45,132 bases of DNA from Bacteroidales bacterium UBA5762. Lineage in GTDB: Bacteria; Bacteroidota; Bacteroidia; Bacteroidales; TTA-H9. The stretch lies in assembly GCA_002418865.1 (NCBI GenBank), contig DIEY01000048.1, forward strand, positions 2,599 to 47,730, in the 5' to 3' direction. This document shows positions 18,678 through 27,893 of the stretch, one piece after another. The notes beneath the pieces are model-generated. The model made no database searches. It was not told the origin of the DNA and was given only the letters and a program-made list of their open reading frames with translations. Position 1 is the first letter of the stretch. Each line of letters begins with the position of its first letter. The translations under genes and the position numbers were made by a program.

Positions 18678-20168
18678 ATGGATTATCGCAAAATAATCGA
18701 ACAACCTATATTTCAATTGATTCGTCAAGTTGCAAAAAATCAGAACATAGAAGTTTATGTAGTAGGAGGTTTTGTACGGGATTTATTGCTGGGTTATGAA
18801 TCGAAAGACATTGACTTTCTTGTAATTGGCGATGGAATTGAATTTGCTCGATCAGTTACAGAAGCCATGCTACCACAGCCTAAAGTTTCTATTTATAAAA
18901 CTTTTGGTACTGCAAGTTTGATTTATTCCAACCATGAAAATTGGAAATTAGAATTTGTGGGTGCCAGAAAAGAATCCTATCACCAAGATTCACGTAAACC
19001 CGATGTAGAACCTGGCAGCCTCGAAGATGATTTAAAACGCAGAGATTTTACGATCAACGCCTTGGCAATAAGCTTAAACGATAAAAACCTTGGATCATTG
19101 ATCGACCCTTTTGGAGGAAAGCATGACCTCAAACATAAAATTATTCGTACGCCATTAGACCCCTCTATTACTTTCTCGGACGATCCTCTTAGGATGATGC
19201 GTGCTATCAGGTTTGCTACTCATCTAAACTTTACAATTCACTCCCAAGTCTTTAATTCTATCAAGGAGAATGCAGCTCGAATCCAAATCGTTTCGATGGA
19301 ACGTATTATCGATGAGTTCAATAAAATACTCAGCTGCCCGAAGCCTTCCATAGGTTTAAATTTGTTACATGCTTCAGGATTACTACAACAGTTTTTCCCC
19401 GAATTTATAGCCCTCGAAGGTATAGAATATATCGATGGCAAAGGACATAAAGATAATTACAAACATACATTGGAAGTACTTGACAAGCTATCTCAAAAAT
19501 CAGATAATCTGTGGTTGAGATGGGCTGCATTGTTACATGACATTGGCAAGCCTGCCACTCGACGCTTTGATAAAGAAACTGGCTGGACTTTTCATGGACA
19601 TGATATCAAAGGAGCTAAAATGACGGTGCAGATTTTCAGAAGATTTAAACTTCCCATGAACGAAAAACTGGATTATGTTTCGAAATTAGTGATGCTGCAT
19701 TTGCGTCCTATAGCCCTTGTTGATAAAGGTGTAACCGATTCGGCTATACGCCGTTTAATTTTTGAGGCCGGAGATTTGATCAATGACCTGATGACTCTTT
19801 GTGAGGCCGATGTTACCTCGAAAAATCCAGATAAAGTCAGAAAATATCACGAATCTTTTCAACAAGTAAGAAAGAGAATAGAAGAAGTAGAAGAAAGAGA
19901 TCGAATTAGAAATTTCCAACCTCCTATAACAGGCGACATCATCATGGAAGCCTTCGACATACCTCCCTCTCACCCTGTAGGCCTTCTAAAAAACTCCATC
20001 AAAGAAGCTATTCTTGAGGGAACTATTCATAACGATTACGAAGAAGCCTTTGATTTCATGCTGAAAGAAGGTAAAAATATGGGTCTGATACCTGCTAACA
20101 ACATTCAAACTATAAAAGAAAAATATCTTACCCTACACAAAGAGCTAAATTCCCCTAATCAAAATTGA
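18678..20168 (+). CDS. cca: CCA tRNA nucleotidyltransferase / poly(A) polymerase family with HD domain
   Basis: Class II nucleotidyltransferase that adds CCA to tRNA 3' ends; both tRNAs in this window lack an encoded CCA. The head domain has VYVVGGFVRDLLLGYESKDIDF, with the two metal-binding Asp in DID, then GSLEDDLKRRDFTINALAIS. The neck domain carries DPLRMMRAIRFATHL. An HD phosphohydrolase domain follows (about 250-380) with WAALLHDIGKPATR and HGHD. A C-terminal segment with HPVGLLKNSIKEAILEG completes the protein. Length 496 residues. The start is the ATG at 18678; the frame extends 7 codons upstream to a TTG that sits on the -7 box. Some relatives split CCA and poly(A) functions between enzymes, so the exact specificity is likely rather than certain. 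Confidence 0.88.
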   Translation: MDYRKIIEQPIFQLIRQVAKNQNIEVYVVGGFVRDLLLGYESKDIDFLVIGDGIEFARSVTEAMLPQPKVSIYKTFGTASLIYSNHENWKLEFVGARKESYHQDSRKPDVEPGSLEDDLKRRDFTINALAISLNDKNLGSLIDPFGGKHDLKHKIIRTPLDPSITFSDDPLRMMRAIRFATHLNFTIHSQVFNSIKENAARIQIVSMERIIDEFNKILSCPKPSIGLNLLHASGLLQQFFPEFIALEGIEYIDGKGHKDNYKHTLEVLDKLSQKSDNLWLRWAALLHDIGKPATRRFDKETGWTFHGHDIKGAKMTVQIFRRFKLPMNEKLDYVSKLVMLHLRPIALVDKGVTDSAIRRLIFEAGDLINDLMTLCEADVTSKNPDKVRKYHESFQQVRKRIEEVEERDRIRNFQPPITGDIIMEAFDIPPSHPVGLLKNSIKEAILEGTIHNDYEEAFDFMLKEGKNMGLIPANNIQTIKEKYLTLHKELNSPNQN

Positions 20169-20234
20169 AGTATTCCATCTCTATGATAGGTTTTGTTAAA
20201 TATTTGGGGAAAATATTTGGTTCTTCCAAAAGAC

Positions 20235-23200
20235 TCACATGCTTTCTTTATTAGAAGAAAATTCGCAAGGGATTTCAACATAGAATTTTGTGCCTTGCCC
20301 ACTCTGGCTCTCTACATGAATATGTCCTCTCATTTTATCGACAAGTTCTTTTACGAGCAGCAGACCAAGGCCAGTACCTTTTTCATGATTAGTTCCTTCC
20401 TTGCTTGTAACATCATCAATAAGGAATAGCTGACTCAATTCCTCTTGCGTCATTCCCATACCTGTGTCAGCTACTGAAAACACCATCCAACAATCGGAAC
20501 CATTCGGTTGAACAGCAGAATAATGATGAGGTATAATTACGCTAATCATTACTTCACCACCTGGATATGAATATTTTACGGCATTAGAAACAAGATTGCG
20601 CAAAATAGTACCCAAAATATCAGGGTCGGCATAAATATCTACGTCGTGAGGAATATCCGTAAGCAAACTAATGTTTTTTTGAGCCGCAGTTAAGCTCATT
20701 AAGCTTACTATATCCTTTATGAAACTCGTTATATTGAAAACTCTCGGTCTAAATTCAATCATTCCACTTTGAGCTCGCGACCAGCTTAAAAGATTGTTTA
20801 AGAGTTCGAGTACATTGCTCGAACTGTTCCTTATCATGTGTATATATTGGATTTTCACTTCATCATCCAATTGATGATAGTCATCGAGCAAAACATCGCA
20901 AAGTCCTAATATTGAGGCGAAAGGACTTCGTAAATCGTGTGCAAGTATGGAGATGAAACGGTCTTTTGTTGCAACAGCTATTTTTAATTGACCCTCACTT
21001 TTTTTAAGTATTTCCTGCTTGAGTAATTTTTCCGTAATATCTGTCAATATTATCATCCCTTGAAATATCTGATTATTGTCATCTTTCATGGGGACTATAA
21101 CCACTTGATAATTTCTTTGATTAATTGTGGTATCAAAAGCTGAGCCTTCATCTTTGAATACACTTTCCAATTTTTGAGATAGCTCTTCTCGTCGAGCATC
21201 GGGTAAAAATTGCCTAAGCGAAGCACCCTCGAAGTTATTGGCTGAAAATCCAAGTTCTTTTAAAACAGGCCCTTCGGATAATATACAAATTAAATCCTTG
21301 TTGAACACTAACACGGCGGTGTCAGGAAGATTTTTTGCCAAATATCTGTACATGAGGTTTCGTTGACGAAGTTCATGCTCCTGATTCTTCATCAATGTGA
21401 TATCTTCCTTAATAGCCACAAAATGAGTTATTTTACCAGATGCATCTTTTACAGGCGAAATGACGGCTTTTTCCCAATAAAAAGTGCCATCCTTTTTCTT
21501 ATTATACAGCTCGCCCGTCCATACACGTCCTTGGGTAATCGTATCCCACAAATCTTTATAAAAGGCATTAGAATGATAACCCGATTTCAGAATTCTTGGA
21601 TTCTTTCCTTTAGCTTCATCGAGGGTATAGCCAGTAATGGAAGTAAAAAAGGGATTAACATAAATGATATCTCCTACATCATTAGTAAGCACAAGGCTCA
21701 CAGCCATTTGTCGGATAGCCTCCCGGAGAATCAAGTTTTCCTGTATTAATTTCTGGTGTTCTGTAATATCACGAACCGCCCCTACTCTCACTTTTTTACC
21801 CCTATAAATAAAAGGTTTGCTAAGAATTTCGACATCAATAACTGTATGATCCGCACCACTTAGTTGTGTCTGATAATTAACCTCATTTCTATTATCTCTT
21901 GAGAGCTCTATAGCTCTTTGCCTGTCATTTTCAACAACAAAATCATATAAATCATTTCCCTTCAAGACTTCGGGTGTCATTTTTAGCATTTGAGAAAATC
22001 GTGAATTTGTACTAAGTATCAGACCCCGATCATGTAATACGATACCTTCGAAGGCTGCCTCGCTCAGTGTCTCAAACTCTCTACGGGCATTTCTAATTCT
22101 TCTAAAATGAATAAGGAGAAAAATTCCAGTAATAAGTATAATTATGATGCCGACACCTATAAATAATTGACCCCTTTGCATTCTTTGCAAAATGACTTTT
22201 TCTTGTTGTTCGAGAGAATATATACGAAAAGCCTGACCGATATCGTAGAAATTACTTCTCGCCCATACAAAGCGAATAGAATCAGAATAATATAAACTCT
22301 TACGATAATTTTGTATTGCTGAGTCAAAAACTCCTATTCTATTATATAGCTCACCCATTTTCCGGTATGCTTCTATCGTACAATCAATAAGATTAATTTT
22401 TCGGCATAATGCTATTCTTTGCTTATTTATTTCGATAGCCTGCAAAAAGTCTGCTTTCCCTTGGTACACCATTATTAATTTGCCTAAAATTTCGACTTTA
22501 TACCTGTCTGATTTCAGATTTTCAGCAATTTGTAAACCTGTGTTGAGATTTTGAAGTGCCGAAACATCATCACCTTGGGAAAATCTCACTTCTCCTTTTA
22601 GAATATAAAGACTAATTCTCAGCTCATCAGCTTCTCTATTTTCCTTAGGGTATACACTGTTCAAAAGAGACATTGCTTTATCGATGGTTTCAAGAGTTTT
22701 TGTATAATCTTGTTTCTTCAGATATACGGATGCTATATAAGTCAGAGAATAGGCTACATGCAATGAATTACCTAACTTTTCTCGCAATTGTAAAGCTTGA
22801 TTCATATAATACAATGCCGAATCCAATTCAAACATTTCTCTTTTACATATACCCAAATTATTAAGAACCACCGACATGCCATATTGATGGTTTATTTGAG
22901 AAAATATATTATAAGCCTGTCGGTAATTTTGCATGGGATAATCATAGATATGTTGGGCATAAGAAACATTTCCGATATTAATCAAGGCCCAAGCCATTTC
23001 TTTAAGCTGGCCAGCATCACGATAAATTAGATAAGATTTTAAATAAGAATCCATTGCACTAAAAACGAACATTTTCTCGAGAAAGAGATCACCCAACAAA
23101 CCTGAAATTTCGGCTTCTTTTTGTTTATTTCCTATTTCCTGTGCTAATTGTATGGCTGTCTGCAGAAATTGTATGGCTTTATCAGGATTACTAAGGGTAA

Positions 23201-23384
23201 TTTCTGTAGATAAATCTATTAAATTTTTTATTTGTATTTCCTTGTTTACACCAAGATTCCTATTCACTTCATAGATGCGCAAAAGACTATCGTAACGAGA
23301 AAAATTCTGCGCACTAACCCATTGTATTTGTAGGAGCAAACATAGGGACAAGAAAATGAGAAGAGATTTTTTTATATAAAACAT
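20235..23384 (-). CDS. TPR-PAS membrane sensor histidine kinase
   Basis: Membrane-bound sensor kinase of 1049 residues. A signal peptide (about 1-25) precedes a periplasmic region of tetratricopeptide repeats (about 40-390; for example ALINIGNVSYAQHIYDYPMQ). One transmembrane helix (GVGIIIILITGIFLLIHF) lies near 405-425. The cytoplasmic part holds three PAS domains (about 435-545, 555-675 and 680-790). The second has ITGYTLDEAKGKNPRIL and a PAC motif ending VAIKEDIT. HisKA follows with phosphoacceptor His816 in ILAHDLRSPFA, then HATPase_c with NLVSNAVKYS, DTGMGM and GTGLGLLLVKEL. No receiver or DNA-binding domain is attached and no response regulator is adjacent. It is convergent with cca. 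The signal sensed and the partner are unknown. Confidence 0.92.
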   Translation of the reverse strand: MFYIKKSLLIFLSLCLLLQIQWVSAQNFSRYDSLLRIYEVNRNLGVNKEIQIKNLIDLSTEITLSNPDKAIQFLQTAIQLAQEIGNKQKEAEISGLLGDLFLEKMFVFSAMDSYLKSYLIYRDAGQLKEMAWALINIGNVSYAQHIYDYPMQNYRQAYNIFSQINHQYGMSVVLNNLGICKREMFELDSALYYMNQALQLREKLGNSLHVAYSLTYIASVYLKKQDYTKTLETIDKAMSLLNSVYPKENREADELRISLYILKGEVRFSQGDDVSALQNLNTGLQIAENLKSDRYKVEILGKLIMVYQGKADFLQAIEINKQRIALCRKINLIDCTIEAYRKMGELYNRIGVFDSAIQNYRKSLYYSDSIRFVWARSNFYDIGQAFRIYSLEQQEKVILQRMQRGQLFIGVGIIIILITGIFLLIHFRRIRNARREFETLSEAAFEGIVLHDRGLILSTNSRFSQMLKMTPEVLKGNDLYDFVVENDRQRAIELSRDNRNEVNYQTQLSGADHTVIDVEILSKPFIYRGKKVRVGAVRDITEHQKLIQENLILREAIRQMAVSLVLTNDVGDIIYVNPFFTSITGYTLDEAKGKNPRILKSGYHSNAFYKDLWDTITQGRVWTGELYNKKKDGTFYWEKAVISPVKDASGKITHFVAIKEDITLMKNQEHELRQRNLMYRYLAKNLPDTAVLVFNKDLICILSEGPVLKELGFSANNFEGASLRQFLPDARREELSQKLESVFKDEGSAFDTTINQRNYQVVIVPMKDDNNQIFQGMIILTDITEKLLKQEILKKSEGQLKIAVATKDRFISILAHDLRSPFASILGLCDVLLDDYHQLDDEVKIQYIHMIRNSSSNVLELLNNLLSWSRAQSGMIEFRPRVFNITSFIKDIVSLMSLTAAQKNISLLTDIPHDVDIYADPDILGTILRNLVSNAVKYSYPGGEVMISVIIPHHYSAVQPNGSDCWMVFSVADTGMGMTQEELSQLFLIDDVTSKEGTNHEKGTGLGLLLVKELVDKMRGHIHVESQSGQGTKFYVEIPCEFSSNKESM

Positions 23385-23542
23385 AAATTTATAGAACGCA
23401 GATTAATACACGTTTGAATTTGGTGTACAAATTAAAACTAAATTTTTATAACTATTAGCATCGGCTGTCATAAAATTAACACTCTAAAAGAAAAATTGAG
23501 AAATTAACATGATCTGGAACACTATTTTGCTTCAATTGGGCG

Positions 23543-23577
23543 AAAAAAAGAGCCCTGTTATGAAAGTAACAGAGCTC
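23543..23577 (-). terminator. Intrinsic terminator of the 2-oxoacid:ferredoxin oxidoreductase operon
   Basis: On the minus strand GAGCTCTGTTA pairs with TAACAGGGCTC around a six-base loop, with one mismatch, and is followed directly by seven T. It lies about 28 bases beyond the gamma-subunit stop codon, exactly where the operon should end. Confidence 0.8.
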
Positions 23578-23604
23578 GACGTATAAAATTTGAGCGATAA
23601 AAAT

Positions 23605-24156
23605 TTATAAAGCATGAACCGTTTCGAGTATCTCCATGCCTTTTTTAACTGCTTGTAAGTTAAGTGGGATAAGGTTATGATGCCTTGCAGGGAGTGATTT
23701 TTCCAAACCTTTTTCTATATTTTCGAGTTTGACTATAGGTTTTAGTTTCAGATAAGCTCCCAGAATGATCATATTAAAGATTTTAGTAGCTCCCATTTTT
23801 GCAGCTTCTGTAGTTGCTTCGACCTTATAAATATGAATGTCCTTCCGCTGAGGAGGTCGGGTAATACCATTAGGATCGTAAAGAAGAAGGCCTCCTGGTT
23901 TAACACTGCTTTCGAATTTATCGAGGGATTGTTGGTTCAGAATAATTGCAGTGTCGAACTGACTAAGCACAGGACTGCTGATTCTTTCATCACTTAAGAT
24001 TACAATGACATTGGCAGTGCCTCCCCGCATTTCTGGACCATAAGAAGGCATCCAGCTTACTTCTTGTCCTTGCATGAGGCCAGAATAAGCCAGTATCTTA
24101 CCCAAAGAAAGGACTCCCTGTCCTCCAAATCCGGCTATGATAATTTCTTCGGTCAT
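23605..24156 (-). CDS. 2-oxoacid:ferredoxin oxidoreductase, gamma subunit
   Basis: Small catalytic-complex subunit (pyruvate ferredoxin/flavodoxin oxidoreductase gamma domain). Visible motifs are IIAGFGGQGVLSLGKILA at the N-terminus and WMPSYGPEMRGGTANVIVILSD, both standard for gamma subunits of KOR/VOR-type enzymes, and KIFNMIILGAYLK near the C-terminus. The length of 183 residues is typical. It is the last gene of the four-gene operon ferredoxin-alpha-beta-gamma, 19 bases after beta, and is followed by a strong terminator. It has no cofactor-binding motif of its own; it completes the heterotetramer that oxidatively decarboxylates 2-oxoacids to acyl-CoA with reduction of ferredoxin. Confidence 0.92.
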   Translation of the reverse strand: MTEEIIIAGFGGQGVLSLGKILAYSGLMQGQEVSWMPSYGPEMRGGTANVIVILSDERISSPVLSQFDTAIILNQQSLDKFESSVKPGGLLLYDPNGITRPPQRKDIHIYKVEATTEAAKMGATKIFNMIILGAYLKLKPIVKLENIEKGLEKSLPARHHNLIPLNLQAVKKGMEILETVHAL

Positions 24157-24175
24157 AATGAATATTTTTAAATTT

Positions 24176-24973
24176 TTATTCAGATTTTTTCACCAATTCG
24201 CCATTTACTTTCAAATCACCCAATGGATAAAATGGCAACATGTTTTCCTCAAGCCATTTATTAGCTTGTAATGGAGTTAATTTCCAACCCGAATTGCAAT
24301 TAGATACAACTTCGACAAAACTAACTCCTCGATTGAGTTTTTGGTTTTCGAATGCCATTCGTATAGCCTTTTTAGCTCTTCTAACCAGAGCCGCGGTATG
24401 CACGGCCTGACGCGTGACATAATAAGTCCCTGGCAACAGGGCTAACAACTCGGTAATTTTCAAAGGATTACCCATCATTTGCACATCACGGCCATAAGGG
24501 GAAGTGCTGGTAAGCATTCCTGGTAAGGTGGTAGGAGCCATCTGACCGCCTGTCATACCATAAATGGCATTATTAATGAAAATGATAGTTATATTTTCGC
24601 CACGATTACAAGCGTGTAGGGTCTCATTAGTTCCAATGGCGGCAAGGTCGCCATCGCCTTGATAAGTAAAAACAAACTTTTCGGGATAAACACGTTTGAT
24701 GGCTGTGGCAAGAGCCGGTGCTCTTCCATGTGCTGCCTCTTGCATATCTATGTCGAAATAATTGTATGCCAATACGGAGCATCCTACAGGAGCTACTCCT
24801 ATAACTTCACTTTGTATCCCCATTTCTTCAATGACTTCGGCAATGAGCCGGTGTGTAGTACCATGACCACATCCAGGACAGTAATGCAGTACATTATCCG
24901 TGAGAACACTGGTTTTTTTGTAAACTAAATTTTCTGGTGTACGAATTTCGGGTATATCAAAATTTTGTGTCAT
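24176..24973 (-). CDS. 2-oxoacid:ferredoxin oxidoreductase, beta subunit (thiamine pyrophosphate-binding)
   Basis: Thiamine-diphosphate-binding subunit of the oxidoreductase. The N-terminus carries HYCPGCGHGTTHRLIAE, with the Cys-rich CPGCGH motif of beta subunits. The ThDP/magnesium motif is GDGDLAAIGTNE followed by the NNAIYGMTGGQ segment. APVGCSVLAYNYFDID is also typical. The length of 265 residues matches the short beta subunits of KOR/VOR enzymes rather than fused pyruvate oxidoreductases. It lies 3 bases after the alpha stop codon, so the two are probably translationally coupled. Substrate choice (2-oxoglutarate, 2-oxoisovalerate or an aryl oxoacid) is not decided by these motifs. Confidence 0.93.
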   Translation of the reverse strand: MTQNFDIPEIRTPENLVYKKTSVLTDNVLHYCPGCGHGTTHRLIAEVIEEMGIQSEVIGVAPVGCSVLAYNYFDIDMQEAAHGRAPALATAIKRVYPEKFVFTYQGDGDLAAIGTNETLHACNRGENITIIFINNAIYGMTGGQMAPTTLPGMLTSTSPYGRDVQMMGNPLKITELLALLPGTYYVTRQAVHTAALVRRAKKAIRMAFENQKLNRGVSFVEVVSNCNSGWKLTPLQANKWLEENMLPFYPLGDLKVNGELVKKSE

Positions 24974-24976
24974 TTT

Positions 24977-26059
24977 TCAATCTCCAATTATTTGTTTTTC
25001 CAATGCATCTAATACTTCAACCGGTGAAGGAATCATGCCACCAAAGCGGCCATAATGTTTCACCTTAATTCTATCGTGCGATCCTATCCGAACATCTTCT
25101 ATCATTTGTCCGGCATTAAGCTCGACAACCAAAATGCCTTTCACCTGATTAGAAAGCTGTTCGACTATAGCATAAGGGAATGGATATAGGGTAATAGGAC
25201 GTAATAAGCCAACTTTTATTCCCTTAGCCCTACCTAAATCCATAGCCTTCTGGCAAATACGAGCCGATGAACCAAATGCCACTAAAAGATATTCGGCATC
25301 TTCGCATTGCAGCGTTTCATACCTTACTTCCGATGCCTCAATTTTACGATACTTTTCTTGTAGTTTTAGATTATGTTTTTCCTGCTTACTAGGGTCTAAT
25401 TCCAAGGATGTAATAATACGGCGGTCTTTACCTGGTTTTTTCCCTGTTGTAGCCCAAGGATAAAGTTCATCTATCTGTTGATTCGTGAGCCTTGGTTGTT
25501 GCTCACTCAATTCTACCTTTTCCATCATTTGCCCAATTACTCCATCCGATAGCATCATGACAGGATTGCGATACTTAAAGGCCAGCTCGAAACCTAAACT
25601 TACAAAGTCAAACATTTCCTGAACCGATGAAGGAGCCAGAACAATCAACCTGTAATCTCCATGTCCTCCACCTTTAGTGGCCTGAAAATAATCACTTTGC
25701 GAGGGTTGTATAGTTCCAAGGCCAGGACCTCCTCTTACTACATTCAATATTAAACAGGGTAATTCTGAACCTGCTATATAGGAAATACCCTCTTGCATAA
25801 GACTGATGCCGGGGCTTGAAGAAGAAGTTAAAGCCCGCTTACCACAAGCAGCAGCACCATACACCATGTTGATAGCTCCGAGTTCACTTTCCGATTGAAG
25901 CACAACCATACCAGTGCGCTCATAAGGTTTTTCTGCCATTAAATACTCCATGACTTCACTCTGCGGTGTAATAGGATACCCAAAATAAGCATCCGCCCCC
26001 ACCCTGATAGCAGCTTCAGCAAATGCTTCGTTGCCTTTCATTAACATTAATTCTTTCAT
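24977..26059 (-). CDS. vorB: 2-oxoacid:ferredoxin oxidoreductase, alpha subunit (VorB-like)
   Basis: Alpha subunit with the pyrimidine-binding and transketolase C-terminal domains. The start LMKGNEAFAEAAIRVGADAY followed by FGYPITPQSEVMEY is the VorB/KorA signature. SSSPGISLMQEGISYIAGSELP and GPGLGTIQPSQSDYFQA follow, and the C-terminal domain (about 250-360) has VAFGSSARICQKAMDLGR and LLRPITLYPFP. The length of 360 residues is normal. It lies 20 bases after the ferredoxin gene. Members with this N-terminus are usually named 3-methyl-2-oxobutanoate (branched-chain) oxidoreductases. That name rests on annotation habit, and 2-oxoglutarate is a real alternative. In an anaerobic bacterium it would make acyl-CoA during amino-acid fermentation, or the reverse. 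Confidence 0.88.
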   Translation of the reverse strand: MKELMLMKGNEAFAEAAIRVGADAYFGYPITPQSEVMEYLMAEKPYERTGMVVLQSESELGAINMVYGAAACGKRALTSSSSPGISLMQEGISYIAGSELPCLILNVVRGGPGLGTIQPSQSDYFQATKGGGHGDYRLIVLAPSSVQEMFDFVSLGFELAFKYRNPVMMLSDGVIGQMMEKVELSEQQPRLTNQQIDELYPWATTGKKPGKDRRIITSLELDPSKQEKHNLKLQEKYRKIEASEVRYETLQCEDAEYLLVAFGSSARICQKAMDLGRAKGIKVGLLRPITLYPFPYAIVEQLSNQVKGILVVELNAGQMIEDVRIGSHDRIKVKHYGRFGGMIPSPVEVLDALEKQIIGD

Positions 26060-26079
26060 GCCTTTTCTTTTAAAAGTTG

Positions 26080-26301
26080 TTAAACCTTAGCTCTATAAAC
26101 AGTGATAACCCCATCAGGACATACTATTGCACAATTTGAACATCCATTGCAACTTCCGTTCACCTTGATTGCATAATGATATCCTTTGCTATTCACCTCG
26201 GCCGACATGGCCAGCACATCTAAAGGACAGGCAGCATTACAAAGTTCACAGCCTTTACAGTGTTCGATATCTATGACTACATCTCCTTGTACTTTTGCCA
26301 T
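26080..26301 (-). CDS. 2-oxoacid:ferredoxin oxidoreductase, delta subunit (2x[4Fe-4S] ferredoxin)
   Basis: Small ferredoxin-like electron-transfer subunit of 73 residues. Two cluster motifs are plain: CKGCELCNAACP and CNGCSNCAIVCP, each CxxCxxCxxxCP, so it should bind two [4Fe-4S] clusters. It is the first gene of the operon and takes electrons from the ThDP site to free ferredoxin. Upstream lies an AT-rich leader with a -7-like octamer at 26345-26352. The cysteine count is complete and no truncation is visible. Confidence 0.93.
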   Translation of the reverse strand: MAKVQGDVVIDIEHCKGCELCNAACPLDVLAMSAEVNSKGYHYAIKVNGSCNGCSNCAIVCPDGVITVYRAKV

Positions 26302-26621
26302 ATAACTGATTTTTAGTTTATAACGTTGATCTCGTTTGAATGGACGAAATTAAACATTATAATTCGGATGATGAAAATGTTTATATCGATTTTAGCCTCA
26401 AATTTGGCTAATTTAAAATAATTCTAAATTAGAAATTACTATTTAAAAAATTATATTACAATGATTTACATAATGTACCCCATGAATATAAAAATTTTCT
26501 TTAATTTTAACAGATAATTTTTTGACTCTTTCCCTCTATAAAAAATTAAATTGTAAGATTGCTTATTGGTTTATATTAATCCTGCGGAAAATACAAAAAG
26601 TAAGTCTTAAGAAAATCATCA
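26302..26621. other. Intergenic AT-rich stretch between the oxidoreductase operon and the MscM-type gene
   Basis: No coding frame with recognisable content. On the minus strand TAATTTCG at 26345-26352 is one base off the TAnnTTTG consensus and is the best candidate -7 box for the downstream ferredoxin operon. The rest is A/T runs with no strong hairpin or RNA that I can recognise. Confidence 0.4.
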
Positions 26622-27893
26622 TTACGACTGTGTGACCAATGCCCTGAAGTCTCCTCCCGTTGGAATTTGAAATAGCTTCAACTCAAAATAGGGCAAAACC
26701 GCAATCAAATGGTCGAAAATATCGGCCTGAATCTTTTCATAGTTTTCCCATTGGGTGGTTTTTGCGAAGCAATAAACTTGCAAAGGTATTCCCTTTTCAT
26801 TAGGAGCTAATTGCCTTACCATCATAGTCATTCCCTGATGTACATTGGTATTATTTTTCAAATATTCTAATACATAAGCTCTAAATATTCCCAAATTAGT
26901 CTGACGACGGCCATTAACAATCACTGTATCGTCGAAACCAAATTGCTGGTTGTATTGTAGAAGTTCTTCTTCTTTTTGCAAGACATAATTCTTAATGAGT
27001 TTGAATTGGGTAAATTGTTCTAACATTTCGGGAGTACAAAATTTTACACTTCCCATGTCAATTTGGAGGGAGCGTGCGATGCGTCTTACGCCGGCTTCTT
27101 CCATTCCTCTCCAATTGCGAAATGAATCGGAAACCAAAGTGTAAGCTGGTACAAAGGAAATCGTCTTATCGAAATTTTCGATTTTCACTGTTGTTAACGT
27201 AATCTCTAGTACATTACCATCTGCTTCATGCTTTGGTATGGTAATCCAATCGCCAATCATTATCATATTATTTGCCGAAAGCTGGATGCCAGCAACGAAA
27301 CCAAGAATACTATCTCTAAATATCAACATCAAAATAGCTGATATGGCACCCAACCCACCAAGAATTGCTAAAGGATTTCGATTAAGCAAAATGCCAATAA
27401 TTACCACTGCCCCTATAAAATATATGATGATTTTCAAGACCTGCACAAATCCCTTGATGGGTTTATTCTTCGCTATTGGGGTAGTTAAATATAGATCATG
27501 AACAGCATTCAGACAAGCATCAATAGTGATGAGGAAAACAAAAACAATATATATAGATACAAGAGTATCAAGAAAAGCTATTAATCCCGTCATATCGCTA
27601 ATGACGATAGGAAGCAGTCCCTTGAAAAGAAAAGCAGGCACTAAATAGCAGAGCCTTTTAAAAAATTTACGTCTTAAAAGAAAATCGTCAAACTGACTTT
27701 TCGATCGGCTGGCAATCCGCTTAACAATTCTATAAACAATATCACGTACCAAATAATAAATGAGCACAGATAGAATTAACGACGAAATAAGCCAGATATA
27801 ATCAGCAATTTTATCGGCCAAGAAATCAGAAAATCCCACCGAAATTAGCCAATCTTCAAACTGTAAACTAAGTTCCTTTAAGTATTTATCCAT
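26622..27893 (-). CDS. ybdG: Mechanosensitive ion channel, YbdG/MscM type
   Basis: Inner-membrane mechanosensitive channel of the MscS superfamily. About five hydrophobic segments lie in the first 200 residues. The pore-lining and beta-domain region is very close to E. coli YbdG from memory: LMLIFRDSILGFVAGIQLSA, then IGDWITIPK and LTTVKIENFDKTISFVP. The C-terminal cytoplasmic domain keeps LVSDSFRNW, MTMMVRQLAP, GIPLQVYCF and IQADIFDHL. The length of 423 residues matches YbdG (about 415), which differs from the shorter MscS by a larger extramembrane loop. The expected role is relief of mild hypo-osmotic shock. It stands alone, with a possible -7 box far upstream (27985-27992). Confidence 0.92.
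   Translation of the reverse strand: MDKYLKELSLQFEDWLISVGFSDFLADKIADYIWLISSLILSVLIYYLVRDIVYRIVKRIASRSKSQFDDFLLRRKFFKRLCYLVPAFLFKGLLPIVISDMTGLIAFLDTLVSIYIVFVFLITIDACLNAVHDLYLTTPIAKNKPIKGFVQVLKIIIYFIGAVVIIGILLNRNPLAILGGLGAISAILMLIFRDSILGFVAGIQLSANNMIMIGDWITIPKHEADGNVLEITLTTVKIENFDKTISFVPAYTLVSDSFRNWRGMEEAGVRRIARSLQIDMGSVKFCTPEMLEQFTQFKLIKNYVLQKEEELLQYNQQFGFDDTVIVNGRRQTNLGIFRAYVLEYLKNNTNVHQGMTMMVRQLAPNEKGIPLQVYCFAKTTQWENYEKIQADIFDHLIAVLPYFELKLFQIPTGGDFRALVTQS

Noticed and set aside
20196..20222. AT-rich inverted repeat (AAATATTT-GGGG-AAATATTT type) between cca and the histidine kinase
   Set aside because: The stem is all A/T, has no following T-run on either strand and is likely by chance in this composition.
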